A DNA stretch of 64,000 nt from Solidesulfovibrio magneticus (GTDB lineage Bacteria; Desulfobacterota; Desulfovibrionia; Desulfovibrionales; Desulfovibrionaceae), in the NCBI GenBank assembly GCA_002482565.1, contig DLGG01000064.1:1-64000 (forward strand), written 5' to 3'. A program made the translations under genes and the position numbers. Below the pieces are notes generated by a model. It had not been told where the DNA came from. It was given only the letters and a program-made list of their open reading frames with translations, and made no database searches. This document shows, piece by piece, positions 54,658 through 63,768 of the stretch; position 1 is the stretch's first letter; each line of letters begins with the position of its first letter.

Positions 54658-56184
54658 TCAGCGTTTTTTCCGTTTTTTCCGTTGTTCTTTCTTCTTCTTG
54701 GCGGCGGCCCGGGCGCTTTCGATGGCGGCCTTGCTCGGCGCGGGCGCGCCGCCCATGCCCGGCGGCATTCCAGGCATTCCGCCCATGCCGCCCATGCCGC
54801 CCATGCCGGGCATTCCCGGCATCCCGCCCGGAGGCATTCCGGGCATCTTCATCCCAGGCGGCATCTTGGGCATGGAGGGCATCCCCTTGCCGCCCATCAT
54901 CCGCTGCATCATCTTCTGCATCTGGGTGAAATTTTTCAGCAGCTGGCTGACTTCCAGGACCGAGGTCCCCGAGCCCTTGGCGATGCGCTCCCGGCGGCTG
55001 GTGTTGATCAGCTTGGGATTGTCGCGCTCGGCCTTGGTCATGGAGTTGATCATGGCCTCGACCCGGGCCATCTCCTTTTCCGGCATCTGCACGTCGCCAA
55101 GCTGCTTGCGCACCTGGGACATGCCGGGGATGAGCTTTAACAGCCCTTCCAGGGAGCCAAGCTTTTTGATGCGGCGCATCTGGGTGCGGAAGTCTTCCAG
55201 GGTGAACTGGGCCTTGCGCAGCTTGCGCTCCATCTCGGCCGCTTCGTCGGCGTCGACGTCGGTCTGGGCTTTCTCAATCAGCGTGAGAATGTCGCCCATG
55301 CCCAGGATGCGCGAGGCAGCCCGATCGGGATAGAAAAGCTCCAGATCGGCGACTTTTTCGCCCGTGCCCACGAGCTTGATGGGCTTGCCCGTGACCTGGC
55401 GCACGGACAGGGCCGCGCCGCCCCGGGCGTCGCCGTCCATCTTGGTCAGGACCACGCCGGTGACGTCCAGGCGCTCATTGAAGGCGGCGGCCACGGTGAC
55501 GGCGTCCTGGCCGGTCATGGCGTCGGCCACGAAAAGGATTTCCCCGGGGGCGCAGCCGGCCTTGATGGCGGCCAGTTCGTCCATGAGGGCTTCGTCGATA
55601 TGCAGGCGGCCGGCGGTGTCGAGCAGCACCACGTCGTGGCCGGTGCGCTTGGCCTCGGCCAGGGCGGCGGCGCAGATGTCCACCGGGTTCTGGTCCGGGG
55701 TGGACGGGTAGGCCGGAATATCGAGCTGGGAAGCCAGCTTGTGGAGCTGGTCGATGGCCGCCGGACGGTAGACGTCGGCCGGGACCAGATAGGGCTTGCG
55801 TTTGAATTCGCGGCGCAGCTTCAGGGCCAGCTTGGCGCAGGTGGTGGTCTTGCCCGAGCCTTGCAGGCCCACGACCATGATGACGGCCGGCGAGCCGGAC
55901 AGGTCGAGGTCGGTGGCCTGTCCGCCGAGGATCTCGATGAGTTCCTCGTGGACGATCTTCACGACCTGCTGGCCGGGATTGAGGCTTTTGAGCACGTCCT
56001 GGCCGACGGCCCGTTCCCGGACACGTTCGACGAAGTCCTTGACGACCTTGAAATTGACGTCGGCCTCAAGCAGGGCCAAACGCACTTCGCGCAACGCGGT
56101 CTGAACGTTTTCCTCGGTCAGTCGGGCCTGGCCCCTGATCTTGCGGAAAACGTCTTCGAGTCTGTCTGTAAGGCTGTCGAACAT
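54658..56184 (-). CDS. ffh: Signal recognition particle protein Ffh
   Basis: The 508-aa protein is a GTPase with N and G domains ([17 protein letters not shown] as G1, [42 protein letters not shown]) and a Met-rich M domain binding 4.5S RNA and signal peptides. The C-terminal end is unusual: a long repeat of Met, Gly and Pro ([20 protein letters not shown] and on) before a Lys/Arg-rich tail. It targets nascent membrane proteins to FtsY. It heads the rpsP operon. Confidence 0.96.
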   Translation of the reverse strand: MFDSLTDRLEDVFRKIRGQARLTEENVQTALREVRLALLEADVNFKVVKDFVERVRERAVGQDVLKSLNPGQQVVKIVHEELIEILGGQATDLDLSGSPAVIMVVGLQGSGKTTTCAKLALKLRREFKRKPYLVPADVYRPAAIDQLHKLASQLDIPAYPSTPDQNPVDICAAALAEAKRTGHDVVLLDTAGRLHIDEALMDELAAIKAGCAPGEILFVADAMTGQDAVTVAAAFNERLDVTGVVLTKMDGDARGGAALSVRQVTGKPIKLVGTGEKVADLELFYPDRAASRILGMGDILTLIEKAQTDVDADEAAEMERKLRKAQFTLEDFRTQMRRIKKLGSLEGLLKLIPGMSQVRKQLGDVQMPEKEMARVEAMINSMTKAERDNPKLINTSRRERIAKGSGTSVLEVSQLLKNFTQMQKMMQRMMGGKGMPSMPKMPPGMKMPGMPPGGMPGMPGMGGMGGMGGMPGMPPGMGGAPAPSKAAIESARAAAKKKKEQRKKRKKR

Positions 56185-56278
56185 GGTCCTGGCGCACCTC
56201 GGTAAAGGGCAAAGTTTGACTTGATAACGGCAAGCGGTCCAGACGTCAAGAGGCCCCCGGGACCGGCCCGGCGGCTGG

Positions 56279-56311
56279 AAAAAAAAGCCCCGTCCGGCGA
56301 GCGGACGGGGC
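56279..56311 (-). terminator. Intrinsic terminator of the RRM gene
   Basis: On the minus strand a 9-bp stem (GCCCCGTCC / GGACGGGGC, loop of 7) is followed by TTTTTTTT. Confidence 0.9.
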
Positions 56312-56347
56312 CATGGCGTCTTTTAGTCGATGCCGGGCGTCCGGGGA

Positions 56348-56641
56348 CTACCAGCTGTTGCGACGGGGACGGTCGTTGTAGCCGCCGGCCCGGGGCTGAC
56401 GCTCTTCGGCTTCGTTGACCCGCAGGTCGCGGCCGCCGAAAGCCTTGCCGTTGAGGCTCTGCATGGCGGCGTCGGCGCCGTCGTCGCCCATCTCCACAAA
56501 ACCGAAGCCGCGCAGGCGGCCGGTCTCACGGTCCACGATCAGCTTGACCGAGGTCACGTCGCCGTAGGCGGCGAACAGGTCGCGGATTTCGTCTTCGTTG
56601 GTGGAAAAGGGCAGATTGCCGACATAAAGTTTCTTGGACAT
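56348..56641 (-). CDS. Glycine/arginine-tailed RRM RNA-binding protein
   Basis: The 97-aa protein has one RRM with RNP2 LYVGNLPF and RNP1 RGFGFVEM, followed by an Arg/Gly/Asn-rich tail. Such small RRM proteins are common in Desulfovibrio and cyanobacteria, often cold-induced; the target is unknown. A single-gene unit with its own terminator. Confidence 0.93.
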   Translation of the reverse strand: MSKKLYVGNLPFSTNEDEIRDLFAAYGDVTSVKLIVDRETGRLRGFGFVEMGDDGADAAMQSLNGKAFGGRDLRVNEAEERQPRAGGYNDRPRRNSW

Positions 56642-56777
56642 CGCGTTGCGCTCCAGATTTCGGGCTAATTCTTCAAAGGTCGTCGGGAGCTTGCAAACAC
56701 GCAGGTCCTCGGAGACTGGGAAAAAGACTTAGCCAACAATGTAAGATGACGACAACTACGCATGGAGCGCACCGCTG

Positions 56778-57374
56778 TCAATGATTATTTCCGCAAAGCG
56801 CGGCGCCGAGCCCCTGCCAGTCGAGCTGCTGCAACAACCGAGTGTCGCGCAGCACCAATCGGTTTTGCAGCGCCGCCTCCCTGGCGTCGCTGTCCATGAC
56901 CCCGTAAAAGGGCAACAACACAGTAAAAGCCTGCAATTGAGCGATGCGCGGCAGCGGCAAAACGTCATGAGGCCGCGACACATCGGGACGCTCCCCCGCC
57001 AGACAGGGCGAGCCAAAAACAATGTACTCCCGGCAGGCCAGAGGCCGCAGCGGATACACCGCGCACACGCCATCAACAAGAAAGGGACAAGGCTCTTGGC
57101 GTTGCGCCAAAAGCGCCCGCCCCACCGCCAACGCCATGTCGCCGCGCAGATGACTCAGGGCAAACCACCGCAGCCCCAGGGTTTCAATGGTGGAGATCGG
57201 AATGAGCTGACTGCAGCAGGCATGGCATCCGGCACAGCAACTCGGCGTGCGTCCAGAGGCCGCAATTCCCCGGGCGACTCCCCGGTCGAGAATGGAGCAG
57301 GCCTCGATCAGCGCCGTAAGCCAGGGCAGGCGCGGAGCGGCTTCACGTACCCGCCGAAACGACAGCACAGGCAT
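56778..57374 (-). CDS. YkgJ-family cysteine cluster protein
   Basis: The 198-aa protein has the zinc/iron-chelating CxxCxxCC-type pattern: SCCAGCHACCSQLIPI, then PCPFLVDGVCAVYPLRPLAC, then REY. Family function is not settled; a metal or Fe-S site is likely. It has no membrane segment. It is monocistronic; the ATG at 57374 gives the family-typical N-terminal helix. Confidence 0.85.
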   Translation of the reverse strand: MPVLSFRRVREAAPRLPWLTALIEACSILDRGVARGIAASGRTPSCCAGCHACCSQLIPISTIETLGLRWFALSHLRGDMALAVGRALLAQRQEPCPFLVDGVCAVYPLRPLACREYIVFGSPCLAGERPDVSRPHDVLPLPRIAQLQAFTVLLPFYGVMDSDAREAALQNRLVLRDTRLLQQLDWQGLGAALCGNNH

Positions 57375-57764
57375 AGTGCAGCCACTCTACGTCACCGCAC
57401 AACAAAGTCAACGACACAGCTCGACAAGACTTCACATAAAAAGGAATGTTACACTGCAATAAAACGACAAAATAGCGTCAAAATTAGGCAAGTATACTTT
57501 ACAAACCGCCTGCTACACCACGATTAAGCCGCCAGCTGGCGACCTATATACAGAGCTTCACCCTGCCCAACCAGGCCCCAAGCCGATAAGCCTGTGAAAA
57601 TCTGTTCCACGACGCGCGTGAAAAATTGCCGCGCATCTGCCGGCAGCTGACAAGCCCGCAGTGCGTCGCAGCGACGACACGGCGTGCTGGCGCTTTCCTT
57701 TTGTCTTTTCCTACAACGACGTCTGCCATTTTTTTTGATCTGCGGCGGACGACAGGCGAAGCGC
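57375..57764. other. Intergenic region without supported gene
   Basis: The part at 57375-57540 is AT-rich with no clear reading frame. A short minus-strand frame ends at 57524 (ARQFFTRVVEQIFTGLSAWG and on) but lacks a good ribosome-binding site and would run through the aminotransferase terminator. Confidence 0.5.
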
Positions 57765-57789
57765 AAAAAAAAGGGGCTTTCGCCCCTTT
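57765..57789 (-). terminator. Intrinsic terminator of the aminotransferase gene
   Basis: On the minus strand AAAGGGGC-GAAA-GCCCCTTT is followed by TTTTT, 20 nt after the stop codon. Confidence 0.88.
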
Positions 57790-57808
57790 GTCGATCTGCT
57801 TGCGCCAG

Positions 57809-58990
57809 CTAGCCCCGAATGGCCCGGGCAAACCCCGCTTCCGAACGGTTGATGACCGCTTCGTCCACGCAAAAGGCCAGTCGGAAATAGCCCGGCATCC
57901 CAAAACCGCGTCCCGGCACGGCCAGGACGCGTTCCTTGGCCAGCCGATCCAGAAAGACCAGTTCGTCGGCGTCGGGCGACTTGGGGAAGAAATAGAACGC
58001 CCCGCGCGGCATGACGAAATCGTAGCCGGCCCGGGTCAGCACCCCGGCCATGGCCGCCCGGCGGCGTTCGTAGATGCCCCGGTCCACTTCCTGGCCCAGC
58101 GCCCGCAGCAGCAAGGCCTGGCCCACGGCCGGCGCGTTGACGAACCCCAGGATGCGGTTGGCGAAGACCAGCCCGGCCACGAGCTGCGCCCGGCCTTCCA
58201 TGAGCGGCGACACGACGACGTAGCCCACCCGCTCGCCGGGCAGGGACAGATTCTTGGAAAACGAGCCGATAACCAGGGAATAGGGGTACAGCGGCAGCAC
58301 CGAGGGCACGTCCGCGCCGTCGTAGGCCAAGAACCGGTAGGGTTCGTCGGCCAACAGATAAATGGGGCGCTCGCGGCCGGCCGAGGCTCGGGTCAGCATG
58401 GCGGCCAGTTCGGTCAGCGTCTGTTTGCTGTAGACCATGCCGGTGGGATTGTTGGGCGAATTGATCAGCACCACCCGGGTGCGCGGGGTGATGGCCGCTT
58501 CCATGGCCGCGATGTCCAGGTCGAAGTCGGGCTTGGTGGGCACGGGTTTCAGCACGCCGCCGGAGTTGCCGGCGTAGAAGCCGTATTCCACAAAATACGG
58601 GTTCGGGCAGATGACTTCGTCGCCCGGAGTGAGGACGGCCCGGAAAAAGCAATTGATGCCGCCGGCCGCGCCGCAGGTCAAAAGCAGATCCTCGGCGGCG
58701 ATGGCGATGCCCTGCTCCGTGGTGAGGTGTTCGGCCAGGGCGGCCCGCACGGCCGGGTAGCCGGGATTGGGCATGTAGCCGAAGGCAAAGGGCTTATCCG
58801 CCTGTTCGGCCAGCTCGGCCAGGCACTCGCCGACCACGGCCGGCGGCGGCAGGTCGGGGTTGCCCAGCGAAAAATCGCACACGGCGTCTTCGCCGTACTG
58901 TTTTTTGAGCTCCAGCCCGTGTTCGAAAATCTTGCGTATCCAGGCTCCGCCGGACAGGAATTGTTCCATTTGCTCGGTGACCAGTTTCAC
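57809..58990 (-). CDS. PLP-dependent aminotransferase (class I/II)
   Basis: The 393-aa protein has the fold-type I motifs: SLGNPDLPPP, GYMPNPGYPAVR, NPYFVEYGFY, INSPNNPTG with the conserved Asn, ADEPYR, and SFSKNLSLPGERVGY with the PLP-binding lysine. It probably transfers amino groups between amino and 2-oxo acids; exact substrate is unknown (aspartate or aromatic type). The start is a GTG at 58990 with GGAGGG 7 bp upstream. It is divergent from the U32 gene. Confidence 0.88.
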   Translation of the reverse strand: MKLVTEQMEQFLSGGAWIRKIFEHGLELKKQYGEDAVCDFSLGNPDLPPPAVVGECLAELAEQADKPFAFGYMPNPGYPAVRAALAEHLTTEQGIAIAAEDLLLTCGAAGGINCFFRAVLTPGDEVICPNPYFVEYGFYAGNSGGVLKPVPTKPDFDLDIAAMEAAITPRTRVVLINSPNNPTGMVYSKQTLTELAAMLTRASAGRERPIYLLADEPYRFLAYDGADVPSVLPLYPYSLVIGSFSKNLSLPGERVGYVVVSPLMEGRAQLVAGLVFANRILGFVNAPAVGQALLLRALGQEVDRGIYERRRAAMAGVLTRAGYDFVMPRGAFYFFPKSPDADELVFLDRLAKERVLAVPGRGFGMPGYFRLAFCVDEAVINRSEAGFARAIRG

Positions 58991-59174
58991 GGCCGACCCT
59001 CCAAAAAAAGTGTCCGGCGAGCATGGCGCAAAAACTGAAGTGACGCAATATGGTAACGAGATTGGCGGCGCATCGCGATGCACCCCAAAAAACTATTCCC
59101 TCCCGGGAAAGTTTGGTTTATGGTCTTCGCCTCACGGCGCTGCCTGCCGATAATCCCTATCTCGCGAGACTCCC

Positions 59175-61157
59175 ATGACCGAGGCGAAAAAGCCTGAAAT
59201 CCTTGCCCCAGCGGGTGATCCCTATTCGTTTCTGGCGGCCGTCGCCGCCGGGGCCGACGCCGTCTACTGCGGCCTTAAACATTTCTCCGCCCGCATGTTG
59301 GCCCGCAACTTTTCCACCTCCGAGCTGGCCGCCCTGGCCGAAATGGCCCGGGGCCGCAACGTGCGCACCTACGTCGCCATCAACACCCTGCTTAAGCCCG
59401 ACGAGGCCGACAAGGCCGGACGCCTGATCTCGCGCCTGGCCGCCGACGTCGGACCCGACGCGCTCATCGTCCAGGACCTGGGCGTTGCCGCCGTGGCCCG
59501 GCAGGCCGGCTACAAGGGCGAACTGCACCTGTCCACCCTGGCCAACGTCAGCAGCCCGTCGGGCCTGGCCACCCTGCCCCCGTACTCCTTTTCCCGGGTG
59601 GTGCTGCCGCGCGAGCTGACCGTCGACGAAATGCGCGAAATGGCCGAAGCCGCGCCCCAGGGCCTTTCCCTGGAAGCCTTTGTCCACGGCGCGCTGTGCT
59701 ACAACGTCTCGGGCCGCTGCTACTGGAGCAGCTACCTCGGCGGCAAATCGGGCCTGCGCGGCCGCTGCGTCCAGCCCTGCCGGCGCATCTACGACCACCG
59801 GGGCCAGAAGGGCCGTTATTTCTCCTGCCAGGACTTAAGCCTCGACGTGCTGACCAAGGCCCTGCTCACCATCCCCGAGATCACGGCCTGGAAGATCGAG
59901 GGCCGCAAGAAAGGCCCGCATTACGTCTACCATACCGTGGCCGCCTACAAGCTCTTGCGCGACGCCGCCGACGACACCTCGGCCAAGAAGATGGCCGCCA
60001 GCTTCCTGGAACAGGCCCTGGGCCGGCCCGGCACCAACTACAATTTCCTGCCCCAGCGGCCCAAGAACCCCATCGACACCAAGGAACGCACCGGCTCGGG
60101 CATGCCCGCCGGCAAGCTCACCCGGGGCATCAAAAGCGGCCAGTGGAACCTGTCCACACGCGTGGGCCTCATGCCCGGCGATCTGCTGCGGGTGGGCTTC
60201 GAGGACGAGCCAGGGCATCGCGTGGTCAAGGTGACCCGCACCGTGCCCAAGGGCGGCCGGCTCACGCTCACCTTCGACGGCCCGGACAACAAGCCCGAGT
60301 CCGGCATCCCGGTCTTTTTGATCGACCGCCGCGACCCGGCCCTGGCCGCCAAGATCGCGCCCCTGGAAGCCGCCCTGGACAAGATCGCCCCGCGCGAGGC
60401 CAAGCCGTCGGAATTCGTGGCCAAGCTGCCCAAACCGGCCAAGCCGTTTCGCAGCGAACCCCTTGCCTTAAGCGTGTGGCGGCATCCCGACATGCGCAAG
60501 GAAAAGAGCCCCTTTGGCGTGTGGATCTCCACCCACCGGGCCCAGAACCTGCCCCTTGGCCGGGCGGCCATGGTCTGGTGGTGGCTGCCGCCGGTCATCT
60601 GGCCCGACGAGGAAAGCGAATTCAAAAGCCTCATCGCCGCCATCGTCAGCCGGGGCGGCAAGCGCTTTGTCTTAAACGCCCCCTGGCAGACCGGCCTGTT
60701 CCCGGCCGGGGCCAAGGGCCTGGACTTCTGGGCCGGCCCGTTTTGCAACGTGGCCAACCCCCTGGCCCTGGGCGAACTGGCCCGTAACGGCTTTTACGGC
60801 GCGTTCGTCTCGCCGGAGCTGTCGGGCGAGGAACTGCTTAGCCTGCCCAAAACCTCGCCGATGCCCCTGGGCATCGTGGCCAAGGGCGCTTGGCCCCTGG
60901 GGCTTTCGCGTGTGCTCTCGGGCGAGGTCAAGACCTGCCTGCCTGTCATCAGCCCCAAGGAAGAAGGCCTGTGGGCGGTCAAGTACGATCGCACCTATTG
61001 GCTGTACGCCAACTGGGAAGTGGACCTCTACCGTCACCGCGAGGCCCTGGTGCAGGCCGGCTACTGCGTCTTTGTGGACCTGCGCGAGCCGCTGCCCAAG
61101 GAAGTGAACCGGCGCGAGCGCACCAGCCACTTCAACTGGGAAATCGGGTTGCTGTAA
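59175..61157 (+). CDS. U32-family protein (peptidase/RNA hydroxylase type)
   Basis: The 660-aa protein has N-terminal EILAPAGDPYSFLAAVAAGA, then HGALCYNVSGRCYWSSYLGG, SGLRGRCVQPCRRIY and WKIEGRKKGPHYVYHTVAAY, the U32 signature with its cluster of cysteines. Family members act as collagenase-like proteases or, better shown, as rRNA/tRNA hydroxylases using prephenate and an Fe-S cluster. The C-terminal extension (about residues 400-660) is unassigned. It overlaps the next gene by 1 bp (TAATG). Confidence 0.88.
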   Translation: MTEAKKPEILAPAGDPYSFLAAVAAGADAVYCGLKHFSARMLARNFSTSELAALAEMARGRNVRTYVAINTLLKPDEADKAGRLISRLAADVGPDALIVQDLGVAAVARQAGYKGELHLSTLANVSSPSGLATLPPYSFSRVVLPRELTVDEMREMAEAAPQGLSLEAFVHGALCYNVSGRCYWSSYLGGKSGLRGRCVQPCRRIYDHRGQKGRYFSCQDLSLDVLTKALLTIPEITAWKIEGRKKGPHYVYHTVAAYKLLRDAADDTSAKKMAASFLEQALGRPGTNYNFLPQRPKNPIDTKERTGSGMPAGKLTRGIKSGQWNLSTRVGLMPGDLLRVGFEDEPGHRVVKVTRTVPKGGRLTLTFDGPDNKPESGIPVFLIDRRDPALAAKIAPLEAALDKIAPREAKPSEFVAKLPKPAKPFRSEPLALSVWRHPDMRKEKSPFGVWISTHRAQNLPLGRAAMVWWWLPPVIWPDEESEFKSLIAAIVSRGGKRFVLNAPWQTGLFPAGAKGLDFWAGPFCNVANPLALGELARNGFYGAFVSPELSGEELLSLPKTSPMPLGIVAKGAWPLGLSRVLSGEVKTCLPVISPKEEGLWAVKYDRTYWLYANWEVDLYRHREALVQAGYCVFVDLREPLPKEVNRRERTSHFNWEIGLL

Positions 61158-62374
61158 TGGCACGGCCGGCCAAGCTCTGCATCGCCATGGTGGGGCTGCC
61201 GGCCATGGGCAAGTCCACTGTCGCGGCCAAGATCAAGGAAAACCTCGAAAAAGACGACATCAAGGTCGGCATCTTCAACAACGGCGACGTGCGCCGGCGC
61301 ATGGTCGCCGGCAACACCTCCCATGCCGGCTTCTACAACCCGGACAACGCCGACGCGGCGGCCCTGCGCGAACGCATCGCCGCTGTCAGCATCGCCGAGG
61401 CCAAGGCCTACCTCACGGCCGAAGGCCAGATCGCCATTCTCGACGCCACCAACGTCTCCCGCAAACGGCGGGAGACGTTGCGGCAGCATCTCGCGCCCCA
61501 CCCCATCCTCTTTATCGAGTGCATCAACGACGATCCCGAACTGCTGGCCCTGTCCGTGGCCCGCAAGACCCGGCTGCCGGAATTCGCCCATCTGCCCCAG
61601 GATGAAGCGGCTAAAAGCTTCTTCTCGCGCATCGGCTACTACCGCCACATCTACGCCCCGGCCGACGAGGCCGACAACCTCGTGCGCCTGGACACCCTCA
61701 ACAACCGCATCATCGCCGAACGCGTCCACTCCGACGTGCCCCACTACGGCCGCATCCGCGACCTGCTCATGTCGGACTGGATCAAAAACCTGTTTCTCGT
61801 GCGCCACGCCGAGAGCGAATACAACCTGGAAAACCGCGTCGGCGGCGATTCCAGCCTGACCGAAAAAGGCCGGCGCATGGCCTGGGCCCTGTCGCGCCAC
61901 TTCATCGGCACGCCCCTGCCCTACGTCTTTACCAGCACGCTCACGCGCACCCGGGAGATGGCCGAGCCGCTGCTGGAAACCCGCAAGGGCACGACCATCC
62001 ACCATGCCTTCAAGGAGTTCGACGAGATCGACGTGGGTGAATGCGATGGCCTGAGCTACACGGAGATGGAACGCAGCCGGCCGGAACTCTTCGCCGCCCG
62101 GGCGCGCAACAAATACAACTTCGTCTATCCCGGCGGCGAAGGCTACGCCACCATGGCCGGCCGGGTGTATCGCGGCATCAAGAAAGCCATTTATCTCAGC
62201 GGCAACTCCGAATACATCATGATCATCGGCCATCAGGCCGTCAACCGCATGATCCTCTCGGACTTCCTGTTCCGCCGCGCCGAAGACGTGCCCTACATCT
62301 TCATCCCCCAGGACAAGTACTTCCACATCGTCTCGACCCAGAGCAAGAAGCTGTTCGAACTGCGCAAGTTTTAG
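61157..62374 (+). CDS. Bifunctional 6-phosphofructo-2-kinase/fructose-2,6-bisphosphatase-like protein
   Basis: In this 405-aa protein residues 1-210 form a P-loop kinase like eukaryotic PFK-2: AMVGLPAMGKSTVAAKI (Walker A), FNNGDVRRRMV, ILDATNVSRKRRETL. Residues about 215-405 form a histidine phosphatase: NLFLVRHAESEYNLENRVGG with the catalytic histidine, EFDEIDVGECDGLSYTEMER, IIGHQAVNRMIL. Order and domains match animal PFKFB enzymes, which set fructose-2,6-bisphosphate levels. Such genes are rare in bacteria; the role here is unknown. It is coupled to the U32 gene. Confidence 0.9.
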   Translation: MARPAKLCIAMVGLPAMGKSTVAAKIKENLEKDDIKVGIFNNGDVRRRMVAGNTSHAGFYNPDNADAAALRERIAAVSIAEAKAYLTAEGQIAILDATNVSRKRRETLRQHLAPHPILFIECINDDPELLALSVARKTRLPEFAHLPQDEAAKSFFSRIGYYRHIYAPADEADNLVRLDTLNNRIIAERVHSDVPHYGRIRDLLMSDWIKNLFLVRHAESEYNLENRVGGDSSLTEKGRRMAWALSRHFIGTPLPYVFTSTLTRTREMAEPLLETRKGTTIHHAFKEFDEIDVGECDGLSYTEMERSRPELFAARARNKYNFVYPGGEGYATMAGRVYRGIKKAIYLSGNSEYIMIIGHQAVNRMILSDFLFRRAEDVPYIFIPQDKYFHIVSTQSKKLFELRKF

Positions 62375-63089
62375 GGAAAGAGGGAGGGGGAGAGGGAGAT
62401 GCCTCCGGCGGCTGGGGGCCTGAGGCCCCCAGCCCCCCCACCTGGAGAACGGTTTACAGGGGGGAGCGCGGGATTGGCTTTGCCTTGCCCTCTGCGCCGG
62501 GGGGGGATGATCACCCTGCCCCCTGCAAAGGGGGTAAGGGGACGGCCCTGTGGCCGGGCCGTGCGTGCCCGGGACGCCGCCCACCGGCAACGTGCGTTTC
62601 TTGCCCCGTTGCGCATGGAACGCGGCGCAACGGCGTCACTCGCCCTCCCTCCTGCTCCCGGCCCGACATCGTAGCGCCCTTCCCGCTGCCCCCTTCCCCT
62701 GTACAGCCGTCGCGCCTCCCCGGATACCCTCCCGGAGGCCATCAGGATTTTGGAGAAATGCGAAAAGAATACCATATCGCCATGCCCGGAATCACCCTAA
62801 ACAGCACAGCATTATCTCCACAAAACATTGTCGTCGAAAGCCACTCCTCCGCAACAACAAAATGTCGCACAAATTAATAAACGGATAAAAATACTGCATC
62901 AATCACACAACAATAATTATATCTACAGATGTGCACGATCAACTTTGAAACACGATGACACCAACACCAAAGACGTCACATCCACCACCAGGTTACACGC
63001 GAATAAAAATAATTTCTATATAAACTTCCCTGCTCATGGGCCGATAAGGCAGGCAGACGTCAACCTTGCCTTGCAAGAGGAGAATCACC
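62375..63089. other. Long intergenic region with a palindromic repeat and AT-rich leader
   Basis: 62400-62436 has GCCTCCGGCGGCTGGGGGCC then TGAGGCCCCCAG, a dispersed palindrome also found inverted at 63690-63730. 62480-62700 is GC-rich without a supported gene. 62760-63060 is AT-rich and may hold the promoter of 63090-63587; I cannot place hexamers with confidence. Confidence 0.5.
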
Positions 63090-63587
63090 ATGAGCACGGA
63101 TCTCATCAGCAATTCGTACAGCAGCACGACCACGTCCCTGAGCAGCCTGCTTGGCACGTCGAGCACCAGCTCCACCGAAACCTCGGCCACGGACAGTCTG
63201 GCCTCGGGGCTGTCCATCCAGGGCGACGGCGGCGATTTTTCCAAGGGAGCCAAGGCCATGCAGCAGCTCAAGGATTTGGCCAGTTCCGACCCGGACAAGT
63301 TCAAGGAAGTGACCCAGCAGATTTCCGACAAGCTCTCCGAGGCGGCCGACAGCGCCTCCGATTCCAACACGGCCAAGATGCTGTCCAGCATGTCGGAAAA
63401 GTTTGCCTCGGCGTCCTCGTCGGGTTCCATGGATTCCCTGACCCCGCCCTCGCCCCCGTCCGGCGGCAACGGCGCCCAAGGCCAGGCGGCCCAGCAATAC
63501 GCCAAGCAAAGCGGCGACAATCCCATGGCCACCATGGACAGCATCATTTCCAGCGCCCTGTCCGGCGTCGGGTCCACCGAGGCCTAG
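63090..63587 (+). CDS. Ser/Thr-rich small protein of unknown function
   Basis: The 165-aa protein has an N-terminus almost wholly Ser/Thr (SNSYSSTTTSLSSLLGTSST), then a helical middle (KAMQQLKDLASSDPDKFKEV, ISDKLSEAADSASDSNTAKM) and a Pro/Gly/Gln-rich end. No signal peptide or membrane segment is seen. AAGAGGAG precedes the ATG. It may be exported by a leaderless route, but that is guesswork. Confidence 0.7.
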   Translation: MSTDLISNSYSSTTTSLSSLLGTSSTSSTETSATDSLASGLSIQGDGGDFSKGAKAMQQLKDLASSDPDKFKEVTQQISDKLSEAADSASDSNTAKMLSSMSEKFASASSSGSMDSLTPPSPPSGGNGAQGQAAQQYAKQSGDNPMATMDSIISSALSGVGSTEA

Positions 63588-63611
63588 GCCGTTCCGCCAT
63601 GGAGCACGAAA

Positions 63612-63653
63612 CGCCCCGCCTCCCGGCGTGACCGGGCGGCGGGGCGCTTTGTT
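63612..63653 (+). terminator. Intrinsic terminator
   Basis: CGCCCCGCC / GGCGGGGCG with inner CCCGG-CGTGA-CCGGG forms an extended stem followed by CTTTGTT, 24 nt after the stop of 63090-63587. Confidence 0.8.
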
Positions 63654-63689
63654 ACGCGTCTGTGCCCCCCTTACCCCTTTTCTTCAATC

Positions 63690-63730
63690 GGGGGGTCTGG
63701 GGGCCTCAGGCCCCCAGCCGCCGGAGGCAT
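63690..63730. repeat. Dispersed palindromic repeat, inverted copy
   Basis: GGGGGTCTGGGGGCCTCAGG then CCCCCAGCCGCCGGAGGC is the reverse complement of the element at 62400-62436, with one or two differences. The two copies flank the Ser/Thr-rich gene and its leader. Confidence 0.75.
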
Positions 63731-63768
63731 TCTTCCCGTCTTCTCACCTCTTCTCTCTCCGTCGTCCG

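Noticed and set aside
62480..62700. Plus-strand frames in the GC-rich intergenic stretch
   Set aside because: No ribosome-binding sites; Pro/Arg/Gly-rich composition typical of chance frames.
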